Assembly: GCA_964505035.1 (NCBI GenBank)
Contig: CAZDGK010000008.1
Location: 1-39,033 of the forward strand
From: CAZDGK01 sp964505035
GTDB taxonomy: Bacteria > Patescibacteriota > Saccharimonadia > UBA4664
Direction: 5' to 3'
Length of the DNA: 39,033 nt
Below, in pieces: positions 1-6,398 of the stretch. The translations under genes were made by a program, and so were the position numbers. Positions within the stretch are counted from its first letter, which is position 1. The number at the start of each line of letters is the position of its first letter. The notes under the pieces were generated by a model that was not told where the DNA came from, searched no databases, and saw only the letters and a program-made list of their open reading frames with translations.

Positions 1-218
1 ACCAGCGGCCGCGTCGCCACAATGCTCGCCGGCGTCTTGCCCACCATCTTCTTGGCCTCGTCGCCAATCGCCAGCACTTGCTTGGTCTTGTTGTTAATCG
101 CCACCACACTCGGCTCATTGATCACAATCCCCTTGCCGCGCACATACACGAGCGTATTGGCCGTGCCCAGGTCGATGCCAATATCATGCGAAAATAATCC
201 GAGCAAGCGGTTTACCAT
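1..218 (-). CDS. mreB: MreB rod-shape actin homolog, N-terminal fragment
   Basis: Reading the minus strand from ATG at 218 gives 72 residues beginning MVNRLLGLFSHDIGIDLGTA, then NTLVYVRGKGIVINEPSVVAI. This is the phosphate-1 region (DIGIDLGTANT) of the actin-like ATPase MreB, and the rest of the gene lies outside the window. MreB polymerises under the inner membrane and organises elongation of the cell wall. No Shine-Dalgarno precedes the ATG; a -35/-10 pair ends 7 nt upstream of it, so the mRNA is probably leaderless. The family call is firm. Distinction from a paralog such as Mbl cannot be made from this fragment. Confidence 0.93.
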   Translation of the reverse strand, partial: MVNRLLGLFSHDIGIDLGTANTLVYVRGKGIVINEPSVVAINNKTKQVLAIGDEAKKMVGKTPASIVATRPL

Positions 219-225
219 ATTCAAT

Positions 226-254
226 AGTCTACCCGCCCTATCTGTTTGTCGCAA
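226..254 (-). promoter_or_regulatory. mreB promoter (leaderless type)
   Basis: On the minus strand TTGCGA (254-249), a 17-nt spacer and TAGACT (231-226) are followed by 7 nt and the mreB ATG at 218. The expected transcription start coincides with the start codon. Confidence 0.6.
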
Positions 255-280
255 ACGTACATCATACCGTGCCCCGGTTG

Positions 281-289
281 TGACATAAT
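281..289 (+). promoter_or_regulatory. Extended -10 promoter for the 331 ORF
   Basis: TGACATAAT fits the TGn-TATAAT extended -10 pattern. It lies 41 nt before the ATG at 331, leaving room for a leader with a Shine-Dalgarno. No good -35 is visible. Confidence 0.45.
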
Positions 290-330
290 GCCTGTCGATC
301 ATCGTCCACCGACAAAAGAGGAGTCCTACG

Positions 331-714
331 ATGACCGCACCACCCGCCACTACCGTCGCTCTGAGCGCCTTGGCCGAGGATGTCCAGGCCGTGCTGGCGC
401 TGCAGCCAGACAGCGACCAACCAACGCTCGAAATGAGCCGGATCATCATCCAGCTCACCGCCGAGCCCAACGGCTCCCGGGTGCTCCACGAACTCTGCAC
501 CATCGACTCGGGTTTCGTCACCAAGCTCGAAGAGCTATTCGATCGTACGATCGGCCAGCTACCTCCGCTGACGCCTACATCATCCAGCACGGCGCGCAGC
601 CAATATCTGAAAAACATCGCTCACTTCGATCTGATTGCGCAGTCGCTGCTGGCCTCACATGCGGCCACCTACATCGCCCAGGCCCACGCCCTGCGCGCCG
701 CTATCCCTGCCTAG
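331..714 (+). CDS. Small hypothetical protein (127 aa)
   Basis: I do not recognise this family. The start is supported by a GAGGAG Shine-Dalgarno 7-12 nt upstream of the ATG. The product is soluble-looking, has no signal peptide or membrane segment, and is mostly predictable as amphipathic helices, with a Pro/Thr/Ser stretch (PPLTPTSSSTAR) about two thirds along. It sits between mreB, read divergently, and the SGNH hydrolase, with its own promoter and a strong GC hairpin 29 nt after the stop, so it is probably a single-gene unit. It begins MTAP, like the orphan ORF at 2442, and both contain an ELF segment, but I see no convincing alignment. Coding status is likely from the SD and codon use; function is unknown. 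Confidence 0.7.
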   Translation: MTAPPATTVALSALAEDVQAVLALQPDSDQPTLEMSRIIIQLTAEPNGSRVLHELCTIDSGFVTKLEELFDRTIGQLPPLTPTSSSTARSQYLKNIAHFDLIAQSLLASHAATYIAQAHALRAAIPA

Positions 715-742
715 ACCGAAGCCAGCCCTATCCATCATCCCT

Positions 743-767
743 GGCCGGTGCTCCTGTAGCACCGGCC
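743..767 (+). terminator. GC-rich hairpin after the 331 ORF
   Basis: A perfect 10-bp stem, GGCCGGTGCT (743-752) with AGCACCGGCC (758-767), encloses a 5-nt loop. There is no T tract after it, so it may be a terminator or an mRNA 3'-end stabiliser. Confidence 0.5.
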
Positions 768-834
768 CAACTATTGGCGCCGGCTCTTATTGTTCGTTCA
801 GACGTAATTGTCAAGATACATTCATCCAAAACCG

Positions 835-843
835 TGCTATAAC
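835..843 (+). promoter_or_regulatory. Extended -10 promoter for the SGNH hydrolase
   Basis: TGCTATAAC is an extended -10 element 38 nt upstream of the ATG at 882. A TTGTCA at 808-813 is too far away (24 nt) to be a standard -35. Confidence 0.45.
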
Positions 844-881
844 AAAGATAACCGTCCAGGACCAACCGAAGGGAGCGGGCC

Positions 882-2321
882 ATGCTCGTTCGCATCCGTC
901 GTCCACGGACGGCGCACCTCGTCACCAAACGGTGGGTTGTCGCAATTGCACACCGGCTCGTCACTCCGACCCTGTTCGCGGTGACGGCACTCGCCGCCAT
1001 CACCGCGGCCGCCTGGCTCACGCCCGGCCAGCACGTGGAAACCCTGGGGCAAGACCTCATCGTGGGCGCCCGCCATCCCAGCTTCTCGCTGAGTGGTCCG
1101 GGCGAAATGATCGTCCACGGCACACCCATGGACATCGTCGGGCTCAGTATCTTTGGCCCAGTCCGCCCGCGCATCGAGCTACCAGCTGGGCTGGAGCGTG
1201 GACCCAAGCTGGCCGCCATTGTGCAGCCGGCCACCAGTCACGCCGCCACCCAGACTCTGGGCACCGATATCACGCACGGATTCGTGCGCTGGTATCTGCT
1301 CGCCACCGGCCTTGTCATCGCCTTCGCGGTCTTGCTGTTTGGCTTGATCGCGCACTTCCGATGGCGCGGTTGGAAGCGCAAGCTCATGCGTTTGTCGGCC
1401 TGCCTGCTCGTCACCCTGGTTCTCTGGGCCGGCTTCGCCGTCTCAGCCACCAATGGTGCGCGCGACCTGGCCAATGTCACGTCGCTCGACGACCTCGTCG
1501 GTCACGGCCTGCTGCATCTTGCACCGCAGCCGGTCGGCCCCAAGCTCCACGGCTATCAAGCCGTCGTGATCGGTGATTCCCGCGTGTCCCGGGTAGGCGG
1601 CTTGCCCTTAGACAAGCCCACGCCCGACGACCAATCTTGCGACCGCAGCCGCGACTCGCTTGCCGGAATCATGAGCGGTTTGCTCAGCTGGAACGTGCTC
1701 AATCTAGCCTGTCCCAGCGCCACCATCGAGCAGGGCCTCATGGGCTCTCAGCCTCGCGGTGGCCGCGACATCCCCCCGCAGATGGGTATTGTGCAGCAGA
1801 TCGACAACCTCAAGCTGGTGGTGGTCATGATCGGCCCCAACGACCTGCAGTGGTCCGACCTGCTCAAGCTGTGTTACGGCTTCACCATCTGTGACGACAA
1901 CCTTACTTCGGCCAACTATTTGGCAGTCCGCGCCCAGTTTGCGCGTGACTACCAGGACTTGCTCAGCGCGCTGGCCGGCCTGCCCGGCAAGCCCCAGGTA
2001 ATAGTCAATTTGTCCTATTACCCCTTTGGCCCTACCGCCACCTGCGATCAGGCCAAAGGTCCCAGTGGCCAAATCCTTGGTGCTAGCCAGTTGCAAGTAC
2101 TGCGCGGTCGCAATGACGACCTCAACAGCCTCTTGTCTGCCGGCGCCAAACAGTTCGGGTTTACGACGGTAACCCCAGTGCTCAAACCGCTGTGCGAATC
2201 AGATCAGGACGGTACTGGTCCGTACATCCAGGGCACTAAGGATACTCAACCGTTCCACCCAACTGGGATTGGCGAGGCGGCTCTCGCCGTCCTCGACGTC
2301 GCCGCCTCCAGCCGTGAGTAG
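882..2321 (+). CDS. Membrane-anchored SGNH/GDSL-type hydrolase
   Basis: The 479-residue protein has two membrane segments, at about residues 25-47 and 135-158, and a third hydrophobic stretch at about 168-187. These are followed by an SGNH hydrolase domain outside the membrane. Block I is VVIGDSRVS with nucleophile S233. Block III is MIGPNDL with the Asn. The catalytic His is H459 in QPFHPTG, though the Asp three residues before it in typical SGNH enzymes is replaced (D-T-Q-P-F-H, Asp five before). Such enzymes are esterases or acetyl-transfer/deacetylase modules acting on cell-wall polymers or glycans; the substrate here is unknown. A GGGAG Shine-Dalgarno supports the start, and a terminator follows directly. 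Several Cys residues in the hydrolase half may form disulfides in an exported domain. Confidence 0.82.
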   Translation: MLVRIRRPRTAHLVTKRWVVAIAHRLVTPTLFAVTALAAITAAAWLTPGQHVETLGQDLIVGARHPSFSLSGPGEMIVHGTPMDIVGLSIFGPVRPRIELPAGLERGPKLAAIVQPATSHAATQTLGTDITHGFVRWYLLATGLVIAFAVLLFGLIAHFRWRGWKRKLMRLSACLLVTLVLWAGFAVSATNGARDLANVTSLDDLVGHGLLHLAPQPVGPKLHGYQAVVIGDSRVSRVGGLPLDKPTPDDQSCDRSRDSLAGIMSGLLSWNVLNLACPSATIEQGLMGSQPRGGRDIPPQMGIVQQIDNLKLVVVMIGPNDLQWSDLLKLCYGFTICDDNLTSANYLAVRAQFARDYQDLLSALAGLPGKPQVIVNLSYYPFGPTATCDQAKGPSGQILGASQLQVLRGRNDDLNSLLSAGAKQFGFTTVTPVLKPLCESDQDGTGPYIQGTKDTQPFHPTGIGEAALAVLDVAASSRE

Positions 2322-2327
2322 TCACGA

Positions 2328-2363
2328 GGGGCCTGCTCGCATCGCGCGCAGGCCCCTTTTCGT
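2328..2363 (+). terminator. Rho-independent terminator of the SGNH gene
   Basis: GGGGCCTGC (2328-2336) pairs perfectly with GCAGGCCCC (2348-2356) and is followed by TTTTCGTTT. Confidence 0.85.
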
Positions 2364-2369
2364 TTGTGC

Positions 2370-2398
2370 TTGCACATGCCAGACCAAAGTTGTATGGT
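2370..2398 (+). promoter_or_regulatory. Promoter of the 2442 ORF
   Basis: TTGCAC (2370-2375), a 17-nt spacer and TATGGT (2393-2398) lie 43 nt before the ATG, leaving a short leader that contains the Shine-Dalgarno. Confidence 0.6.
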
Positions 2399-2441
2399 AT
2401 CAAAGCATCTATTGCACCGAAGCACCCCAGAGGAGGCGGTC

Positions 2442-2873
2442 ATGACCGCACCTGTCAATGTCCCAACGAGGCTTCATCTGTCGGCCCTCTATGCCGGCAC
2501 ACTCAGACTCATGGCGGATCGGGACCAAGAATTCGACGACATTGAGGCGGCCCGCGCCGCCACTGCCGAAGTCTTCGACTACCAATTCAGCCGCTGGGCG
2601 TCCGGAGCCCAGGCCCTAGCCTTGCTCCCCGAGCTAGCCAGGGCTACTCCCGATGCCGTTGATGAGCTGTTCCGGTCAACTCTGACCTCTCACGGCTACC
2701 CTGTCCCCGACCCCATTCCCCTCGTGGAATGGCTTGACGGCGATCATCACACCACCGTCATCCAGGACACCATCCACCACAACCCGGACCTCGCTGAGCA
2801 TCTCGCCAACGCTGCCCGGCGGATCAGCCTGGACTTCGTCACTCGCATCGTCTGCCGTTCTGTCACCGTCTGA
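2442..2873 (+). CDS. Small hypothetical protein (143 aa)
   Basis: Family not recognised. I chose the ATG at 2442 because a GAGGAGG Shine-Dalgarno lies just upstream; an in-frame ATG at 2364 would start before the -10 element. The product is acidic, helical and soluble-looking, with no signal peptide. It has two His-rich patches near the C-terminal half (DGDHHTTV and TIHHNPDL), which could bind metal, but this is speculation. It is transcribed alone from its own promoter and followed by a strong hairpin at 2881-2904. Architecture (SD-led, single gene, GC hairpin) matches the orphan ORFs at 331 and 11036. Confidence 0.68.
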   Translation: MTAPVNVPTRLHLSALYAGTLRLMADRDQEFDDIEAARAATAEVFDYQFSRWASGAQALALLPELARATPDAVDELFRSTLTSHGYPVPDPIPLVEWLDGDHHTTVIQDTIHHNPDLAEHLANAARRISLDFVTRIVCRSVTV

Positions 2874-2880
2874 CCACCTC

Positions 2881-2904
2881 GGACCCGGCATATCAGCCGG
2901 GTCC
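2881..2904 (+). terminator. GC-rich hairpin after the 2442 ORF
   Basis: GGACCCGGC (2881-2889) pairs perfectly with GCCGGGTCC (2896-2904) across a 6-nt loop. The sequence after it is only weakly T-rich (GTTACTGT). Confidence 0.6.
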
Positions 2905-2918
2905 GTTACTGTCACTGC

Positions 2919-2947
2919 TTGCTGACATCTATGACATGTGATACAAT
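2919..2947 (+). promoter_or_regulatory. Promoter of the leader ORF / M20 peptidase unit
   Basis: TTGCTG (2919-2924), a 17-nt spacer and TACAAT (2942-2947). The next ATG, at 2955, is only 7 nt downstream of the -10, so transcription should begin at or within a base or two of that ATG. Confidence 0.7.
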
Positions 2948-2954
2948 AAAGCCC

Positions 2955-3023
2955 ATGAAACTCACATCGAGTTCAATTATGTTTCGTCTCATTCTGCGGT
3001 CAGCGGTGCTCGGCCTGGAATAG
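2955..3023 (+). CDS. Putative 22-aa leader peptide of an attenuator
   Basis: The reading frame encodes MKLTSSSIMFRLILRSAVLG then LE and stops at TAG 3021-3023. It is predicted to be leaderless because the -10 ends at 2947. Three consecutive Ser codons (TCG AGT TCA) are followed by Ile, Met, Phe, Arg, Leu codons; there is no single dominant amino acid. The last seven codons lie inside the 5' arm of the antiterminator hairpin and the stop codon is in its apical loop, so translation would directly affect RNA folding. It is too short to be judged by codon use; the support is the position between promoter and attenuator. Confidence 0.5.
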   Translation: MKLTSSSIMFRLILRSAVLGLE

Positions 3024-3068
3024 CACGATTCCAGCAGCCATAGCACCGCTCTCCGGAGCGGCTTTTTT
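3002..3068 (+). promoter_or_regulatory. Transcription attenuator (antiterminator and terminator hairpins)
   Basis: Two mutually exclusive folds are visible. Antiterminator: AGCGGTGCT (3002-3010) pairs perfectly with AGCACCGCT (3042-3050), enclosing a nested stem CTGGAAT (3015-3021) with ATTCCAG (3028-3034). Terminator: CCGCTC (3046-3051) pairs with GAGCGG (3056-3061) and is followed by CTTTTTT. The shared bases 3046-3050 cannot be in both. The M20 peptidase begins 21 nt after the T run. The controller may be ribosome position on the leader ORF, or an unknown ligand or protein. Confidence 0.68.
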
Positions 3069-3089
3069 ATTAAGACAAGGTCTATCCCT

Positions 3090-4223
3090 ATGCCAAGCCA
3101 AACCACCACCAAAACACTCACGCTGACCGAGTTGCTCACGCACCTCGTACGCATGCCCACCCTCTCAAGCGACCACGCTACCAACAACGCGGCCCTCGAT
3201 TGGGTCCAAGATCAGCTCCACGACCTGCCGCTTCACCTCAAGCGCTTTGAGCAATCTGGCCGCTCCAGTCTAGTAGCCACCACCACCGGCACCAAGGATC
3301 CCAAAAACCCCCGTCTCTGGCTGCTTGGGCATATGGATGTGGTCGGCATAGACGACCCCGCACTCTTTACGCCGGTCATCCGGGACGGCCGTCTCATTGG
3401 CCGTGGCGCCTTCGATATGAAATACGCGCTCGCCATCTTCATCAAGCTGTTCCAGGATCTCGGCCCCGAGCTTGCAAACTATGACCTCGGCCTCATTATC
3501 AACACCGACGAAGAAACCGACGGCCGTTACGGCGCCGGCTACCTGGTAGAGCAAGGCTACCGTGGCCAAGCCGTCCTCAACCCTGAATGTGGCACTCCCT
3601 GGCACCTCGATACCGGCGTCAAGGGCTGTTCGTTCTGGCATCTCACGGCCAAAGGTGCCGCCGCCCACGGCTCACGGCCCTGGGAGGGCGACAATGCTCT
3701 CGACCGCCTCATTCGCTTTGTGCAGGAAGTGCAGCGCCACGCCGTACTCGAACCCTGCGGCGACAACCGCCACCTCCATCACAGCATCACCCTATCGCGC
3801 CTGAGCGGCGGCAATTCATTCAACCAGGTGGCCGAGTGCGCCGAGGCCGACCTCGACATCCGCCGCCTGCCTGGCACCTCCATCGAGCACATTCAAGCTT
3901 GGATCGACGAAGCCAAGGCCGCTGTACCGGGCGTGGAAGCCACCCTCACCGTCCAGACCGATCCCTTTACCGTGGCCGAGACCAAACCAGTCCAGCTCTT
4001 ACGCACCATCGTCAAGCAAGTCACTGGTCACCCGCCCGTCGACATGGTAGCTCACGGCTCCGGCGACTCCCGGCACTTTGCCTACCACGACATCCCGGTG
4101 CTCATCCTGCCCGGCCCCGGTGGCAACCACCACGGCCCGCAAGAGTGGATGGACCTCGCCGGTTTGGAGCAGTACTACACGGTTGTCCGCCAGTTTGCCC
4201 ACGACTGGGCCAAGACCGCGTGA
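3090..4223 (+). CDS. M20-family metallopeptidase (dipeptidase/deacylase type)
   Basis: The 377-residue protein has the M20 signatures in order: GHMDVVG (H81, D83), RGAFDMK (D109 bridging metal), NTDEETDG (general-base E141 and E142), a dimerisation/lid domain starting near AKGAAAHGSRPW, and the last metal-site His in GPGGNHHGPQEW. M20 enzymes use two zinc ions to hydrolyse dipeptides or N-acyl amino acids in the cytoplasm. The exact substrate (peptide, acetylornithine or succinyl-DAP) cannot be read from sequence. Context argues for peptide use, because a gamma-glutamylcyclotransferase-like gene overlaps its stop by 4 nt (GTGA). Expression appears to be controlled by the upstream attenuator. 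Only a weak AAGG precedes the ATG. Confidence 0.87.
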   Translation: MPSQTTTKTLTLTELLTHLVRMPTLSSDHATNNAALDWVQDQLHDLPLHLKRFEQSGRSSLVATTTGTKDPKNPRLWLLGHMDVVGIDDPALFTPVIRDGRLIGRGAFDMKYALAIFIKLFQDLGPELANYDLGLIINTDEETDGRYGAGYLVEQGYRGQAVLNPECGTPWHLDTGVKGCSFWHLTAKGAAAHGSRPWEGDNALDRLIRFVQEVQRHAVLEPCGDNRHLHHSITLSRLSGGNSFNQVAECAEADLDIRRLPGTSIEHIQAWIDEAKAAVPGVEATLTVQTDPFTVAETKPVQLLRTIVKQVTGHPPVDMVAHGSGDSRHFAYHDIPVLILPGPGGNHHGPQEWMDLAGLEQYYTVVRQFAHDWAKTA

Positions 4224-4888
4224 GCACAGCCGGCCAACTCGTCTGGTACGTCGGCTACGCCTCCAATCTGGACCGCGCACGCTTTCTGGTTTATATCCAG
4301 GGTGGCAGCGCACCAGGCCGCAGCTACTTCCAACCCGGCTGCGCCGACCGCACCCTGCCCCGCGCCGACCACGCCATCTCCATCGACCACGAACTCTATT
4401 TTGCCGGCGAATCGCCAATATACAAAGGTGGCGTCGCGTTTGTCAGCCCTCAAACCGGCGGTCAGCCTACCAAAGCCCGGGCCTACCTCGTCACCTATGA
4501 GCAGTTCTGCGAAATTGTCCAACAAGAAAACCACTGTGACCAACCCATAGCCATCCCGACGGTCGCCCAAATCCGCCGCCAAAACGGTGCCATTCTCAGG
4601 CCTAATCAACAGACACTCAGCCAATACACTCGCCTGCTTTACTGCGGCGAGCTCGACGGCCACCCGCTGCTAAGCTTTACTGCCCCCGAGCTACCGGCCA
4701 AGTATGTCGCGCCGTCGGCTGCCTACATCCGCACCATTGGCCGTGGCCTGCACCAGTCGCACCACCTATCCAGCGCCGACGTCGCCGCCTATCTAGCCAC
4801 CAAGCCTGGGGTGTCCGGCGCCTACACGCCAGAGCACCTCCAGACCATCCTCGACACCGATCCCCTGCTTAGCCCTTCAGCTCCTTAG
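4220..4888 (+). CDS. Gamma-glutamylcyclotransferase-like protein (actinobacterial 'histone deacetylase' misnomer family)
   Basis: Starts at GTG 4220, overlapping the M20 stop by 4 nt, which implies translational coupling. The N-terminus VWYVGYASNLDRARFLVYI corresponds to the Y-x-x-Y-x-S-N-L nucleotide-fold motif of the GGCT/AIG2-like superfamily, followed by YPGC-like FQPGCADR, ELYFAGES, and GGVAFVSP. I recall close relatives in Streptomyces and other actinobacteria being labelled 'histone deacetylase' without basis. Near the C-terminus it has LDGHPLLSFTAPE and PSAAYIRTIGRGL, typical of that group. Function is probably on gamma-glutamyl or related small peptides, or as a ligand-binding GGCT fold; this is inference. 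The 3' end overlaps the convergent proS by 20 bp. Confidence 0.72.
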   Translation: MSTAGQLVWYVGYASNLDRARFLVYIQGGSAPGRSYFQPGCADRTLPRADHAISIDHELYFAGESPIYKGGVAFVSPQTGGQPTKARAYLVTYEQFCEIVQQENHCDQPIAIPTVAQIRRQNGAILRPNQQTLSQYTRLLYCGELDGHPLLSFTAPELPAKYVAPSAAYIRTIGRGLHQSHHLSSADVAAYLATKPGVSGAYTPEHLQTILDTDPLLSPSAP

Positions 4889-6119
4889 CTAGCTGGTCCA
4901 ATTTCACCAGGCTGTGCTCGGCCTCGGTCCGGCGCTTCCATTCCACGCACCCCTGCTCCAGCGTCCGCGCACTCATGGTCAGCCGCACCGGCACACCCAT
5001 CAGATCAGCATCAGCAAACTTGGCGCCGGCCGATTCGTCGCGGTCGTCATACAGCACCTCTACCCCGGCCGCCGTCAGTTCGTCATATAGCTTGTCGGCC
5101 GCCTTTACCACTGCCGCGTCCATACCCAACCGCACCAGGTGCACCTGAGCTGGCGCCACCTCCACCGGCCAGACCAATCCGCGCTCGTCGGCATACAGCT
5201 CCGCAATCACCCCCATCACCCGCGCCGGCCCAATGCCATATGAACCCATCACCACCAGCTTCTCCTGGCCATCCTCATCCGTAAACTTCAGACCCAAGGC
5301 TTCACTCTTGGCTGTACCAAGGTTGAAGATGTTGCCCACCTCAGCCGCCTTCACCTCCTCCAGCTCTTCCTTCCTCAGACCCAACTGTTTCAGCACCTTC
5401 TCACCCATCACCTCTTGGTTAATGGCCAGGCGCTTGCCTCGGTGCAGGTAAATGATGTCCTCACCCGCTGCTGTCAATGTCTGAAACTCATGGCTAAACT
5501 CCGCAAACGCCCCGCCCGATGCAAACGTCAAAAACGTCTGGTCGCCAATACCCAGCCGCTCAAACACCCGCAAGTATGCGGCCTTGGCCCGCTCGTAAAA
5601 CGCCGCGTGCTCCTCATCACTGCGCGAAAACGAGTACAGATCCTTCATGATGAACTCGCGCGTGCGCATAATACCGCTCTTGGCCCGTGTCTCGTTGCGC
5701 AGCTTGTTCTGGAACTGGTACAGGTACTTCGGCAAGTCACGGTAGCTGCTCACAAAGTCCAGCAGCATATCAACCAGCTGCTCTTCGTGCGACCAAGCCA
5801 GCCCCACCTCAGTGTCATTCTTGAGCCGGCTCTTAAACCAAATGTCCACCTGCTTGTCGTCCCAGCGGTCAGTCTTCTCCCACAGCTCCTTGCGCTGCAG
5901 CGTAGTCATGAGCACTTCCTGTGCCCCCAGCGCGTTCATCTCTTCGCGGATCACCTCAATGATCTTATTGAGCACCCGCAAACCCAGCGGCAGCATGGCA
6001 TACACGCCCGCCGAATCCTTGTAGATAAACCCAGCTCTTATCAATAGCTGCGCGTTCAGCGCTACCTCATCGCGAGGCGCATCCCGCCGGGTCTTAGTAG
6101 CTAGTTGTGATAGTCTCAT
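4869..6119 (-). CDS. proS: Prolyl-tRNA synthetase, short bacterial form
   Basis: The 416-residue class II synthetase charges tRNA-Pro. Motif 1 lies in IYKDSAGVYAMLPLGLRVLN, motif 2 in RNETRAKSGIMRTREFIMKD, motif 3 in VVMGSYGIGPARVMGVIAE, and a C-terminal anticodon-binding domain starts near VAPAQVHLVRLG. The large editing insertion of E. coli-type ProRS (about 570 aa) is absent, as in other short ProRS. The start at 6119 is set by AAGGAG 7 nt upstream; the longer open frame to 6203 lies inside the T-box terminator and is not coding. It follows the CPBP protease gene but has its own promoter and T-box. The 3' end overlaps the convergent gene ending at 4888. Confidence 0.96.
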   Translation of the reverse strand: MRLSQLATKTRRDAPRDEVALNAQLLIRAGFIYKDSAGVYAMLPLGLRVLNKIIEVIREEMNALGAQEVLMTTLQRKELWEKTDRWDDKQVDIWFKSRLKNDTEVGLAWSHEEQLVDMLLDFVSSYRDLPKYLYQFQNKLRNETRAKSGIMRTREFIMKDLYSFSRSDEEHAAFYERAKAAYLRVFERLGIGDQTFLTFASGGAFAEFSHEFQTLTAAGEDIIYLHRGKRLAINQEVMGEKVLKQLGLRKEELEEVKAAEVGNIFNLGTAKSEALGLKFTDEDGQEKLVVMGSYGIGPARVMGVIAELYADERGLVWPVEVAPAQVHLVRLGMDAAVVKAADKLYDELTAAGVEVLYDDRDESAGAKFADADLMGVPVRLTMSARTLEQGCVEWKRRTEAEHSLVKLDQLAKELKG

Positions 6120-6124
6120 CTGGT

Positions 6125-6337
6125 CTCTCCTTACTAAAAAATCCTCGTGCCTTAACCAAACGCAAAAGCGCTTGGCAAGAACGAGGTCTTCTCGTGGTAC
6201 CATCTTGCCTTTGTTGCCGCGTCACCGCGATCAACCTTACTGGCTAGCCATCACTAGCTCGCTGCTTCTACGGCCAGCCTACCGTCACGGCTCATCACCG
6301 GCAGCTCCAGGGCGGGAGACCCCTTCACAGCTTTATA
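6125..6337 (-). ncRNA. T-box riboswitch of proS
   Basis: Minus-strand leader between the proS promoter and its SD. The antiterminator is textbook: GGCAAG (6209-6204), a bulge ATGGTACC (6203-6196) holding the tRNA-acceptor-pairing TGGT, ACGAG (6195-6191), loop AAGAC, CTCGT (6185-6181), then CTTGCC (6179-6174). TGGT is complementary to ACCA, the acceptor end expected of tRNA-Pro with discriminator A. The competing terminator uses the same CCTCGT. The 5' part contains stem-loop material closed by GCTG/CAGC with flanking TGA and GA suggestive of a Stem I k-turn. I could not assign the specifier codon with confidence. Uncharged tRNA-Pro should favour readthrough into proS. Confidence 0.88.
6136..6186 (-). 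terminator. T-box-controlled intrinsic terminator
   Basis: On the minus strand CCTCGT (6186-6181) pairs with ACGAGG (6148-6143), with an inner GCCAAGCGC/GCGTTTGGT stem, followed by a run of six T (6141-6136). It is mutually exclusive with the T-box antiterminator. Confidence 0.88.
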
Positions 6338-6343
6338 ACCGCC

Positions 6344-6372
6344 ACTATACCAATCCGCTCGCCGCCAGTCAA
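6344..6372 (-). promoter_or_regulatory. proS T-box promoter
   Basis: TTGACT (6372-6367), 17-nt spacer, TATAGT (6349-6344) on the minus strand; close to the sigma70 consensus. It lies 26 bp after the stop of the CPBP protease gene. Confidence 0.82.
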
Positions 6373-6398
6373 ATCCCCGGGCGTCCGGCCCCTCCGGG

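Noticed and set aside
3015..3034. Mini-ykkC (guanidine-II) riboswitch because of ACGA in the loop of the attenuator hairpin
   Set aside because: Only one such hairpin exists and the flanking GG/CC arrangement does not match the two-hairpin consensus.
3587..4219. Long plus-strand open frame upstream of the GGCT-like gene
   Set aside because: It is the +2 shadow of the M20 peptidase, rich in Arg/Pro/His; only the part from GTG 4220 has a protein-like sequence.
5415..6047. 210-codon open frame antisense to proS
   Set aside because: Shadow frame over a well-conserved synthetase with no start signal.
6120..6203. N-terminal extension of proS by 28 codons
   Set aside because: It lies in the T-box antiterminator and terminator; the SD and conserved ProRS N-terminus fit ATG 6119.
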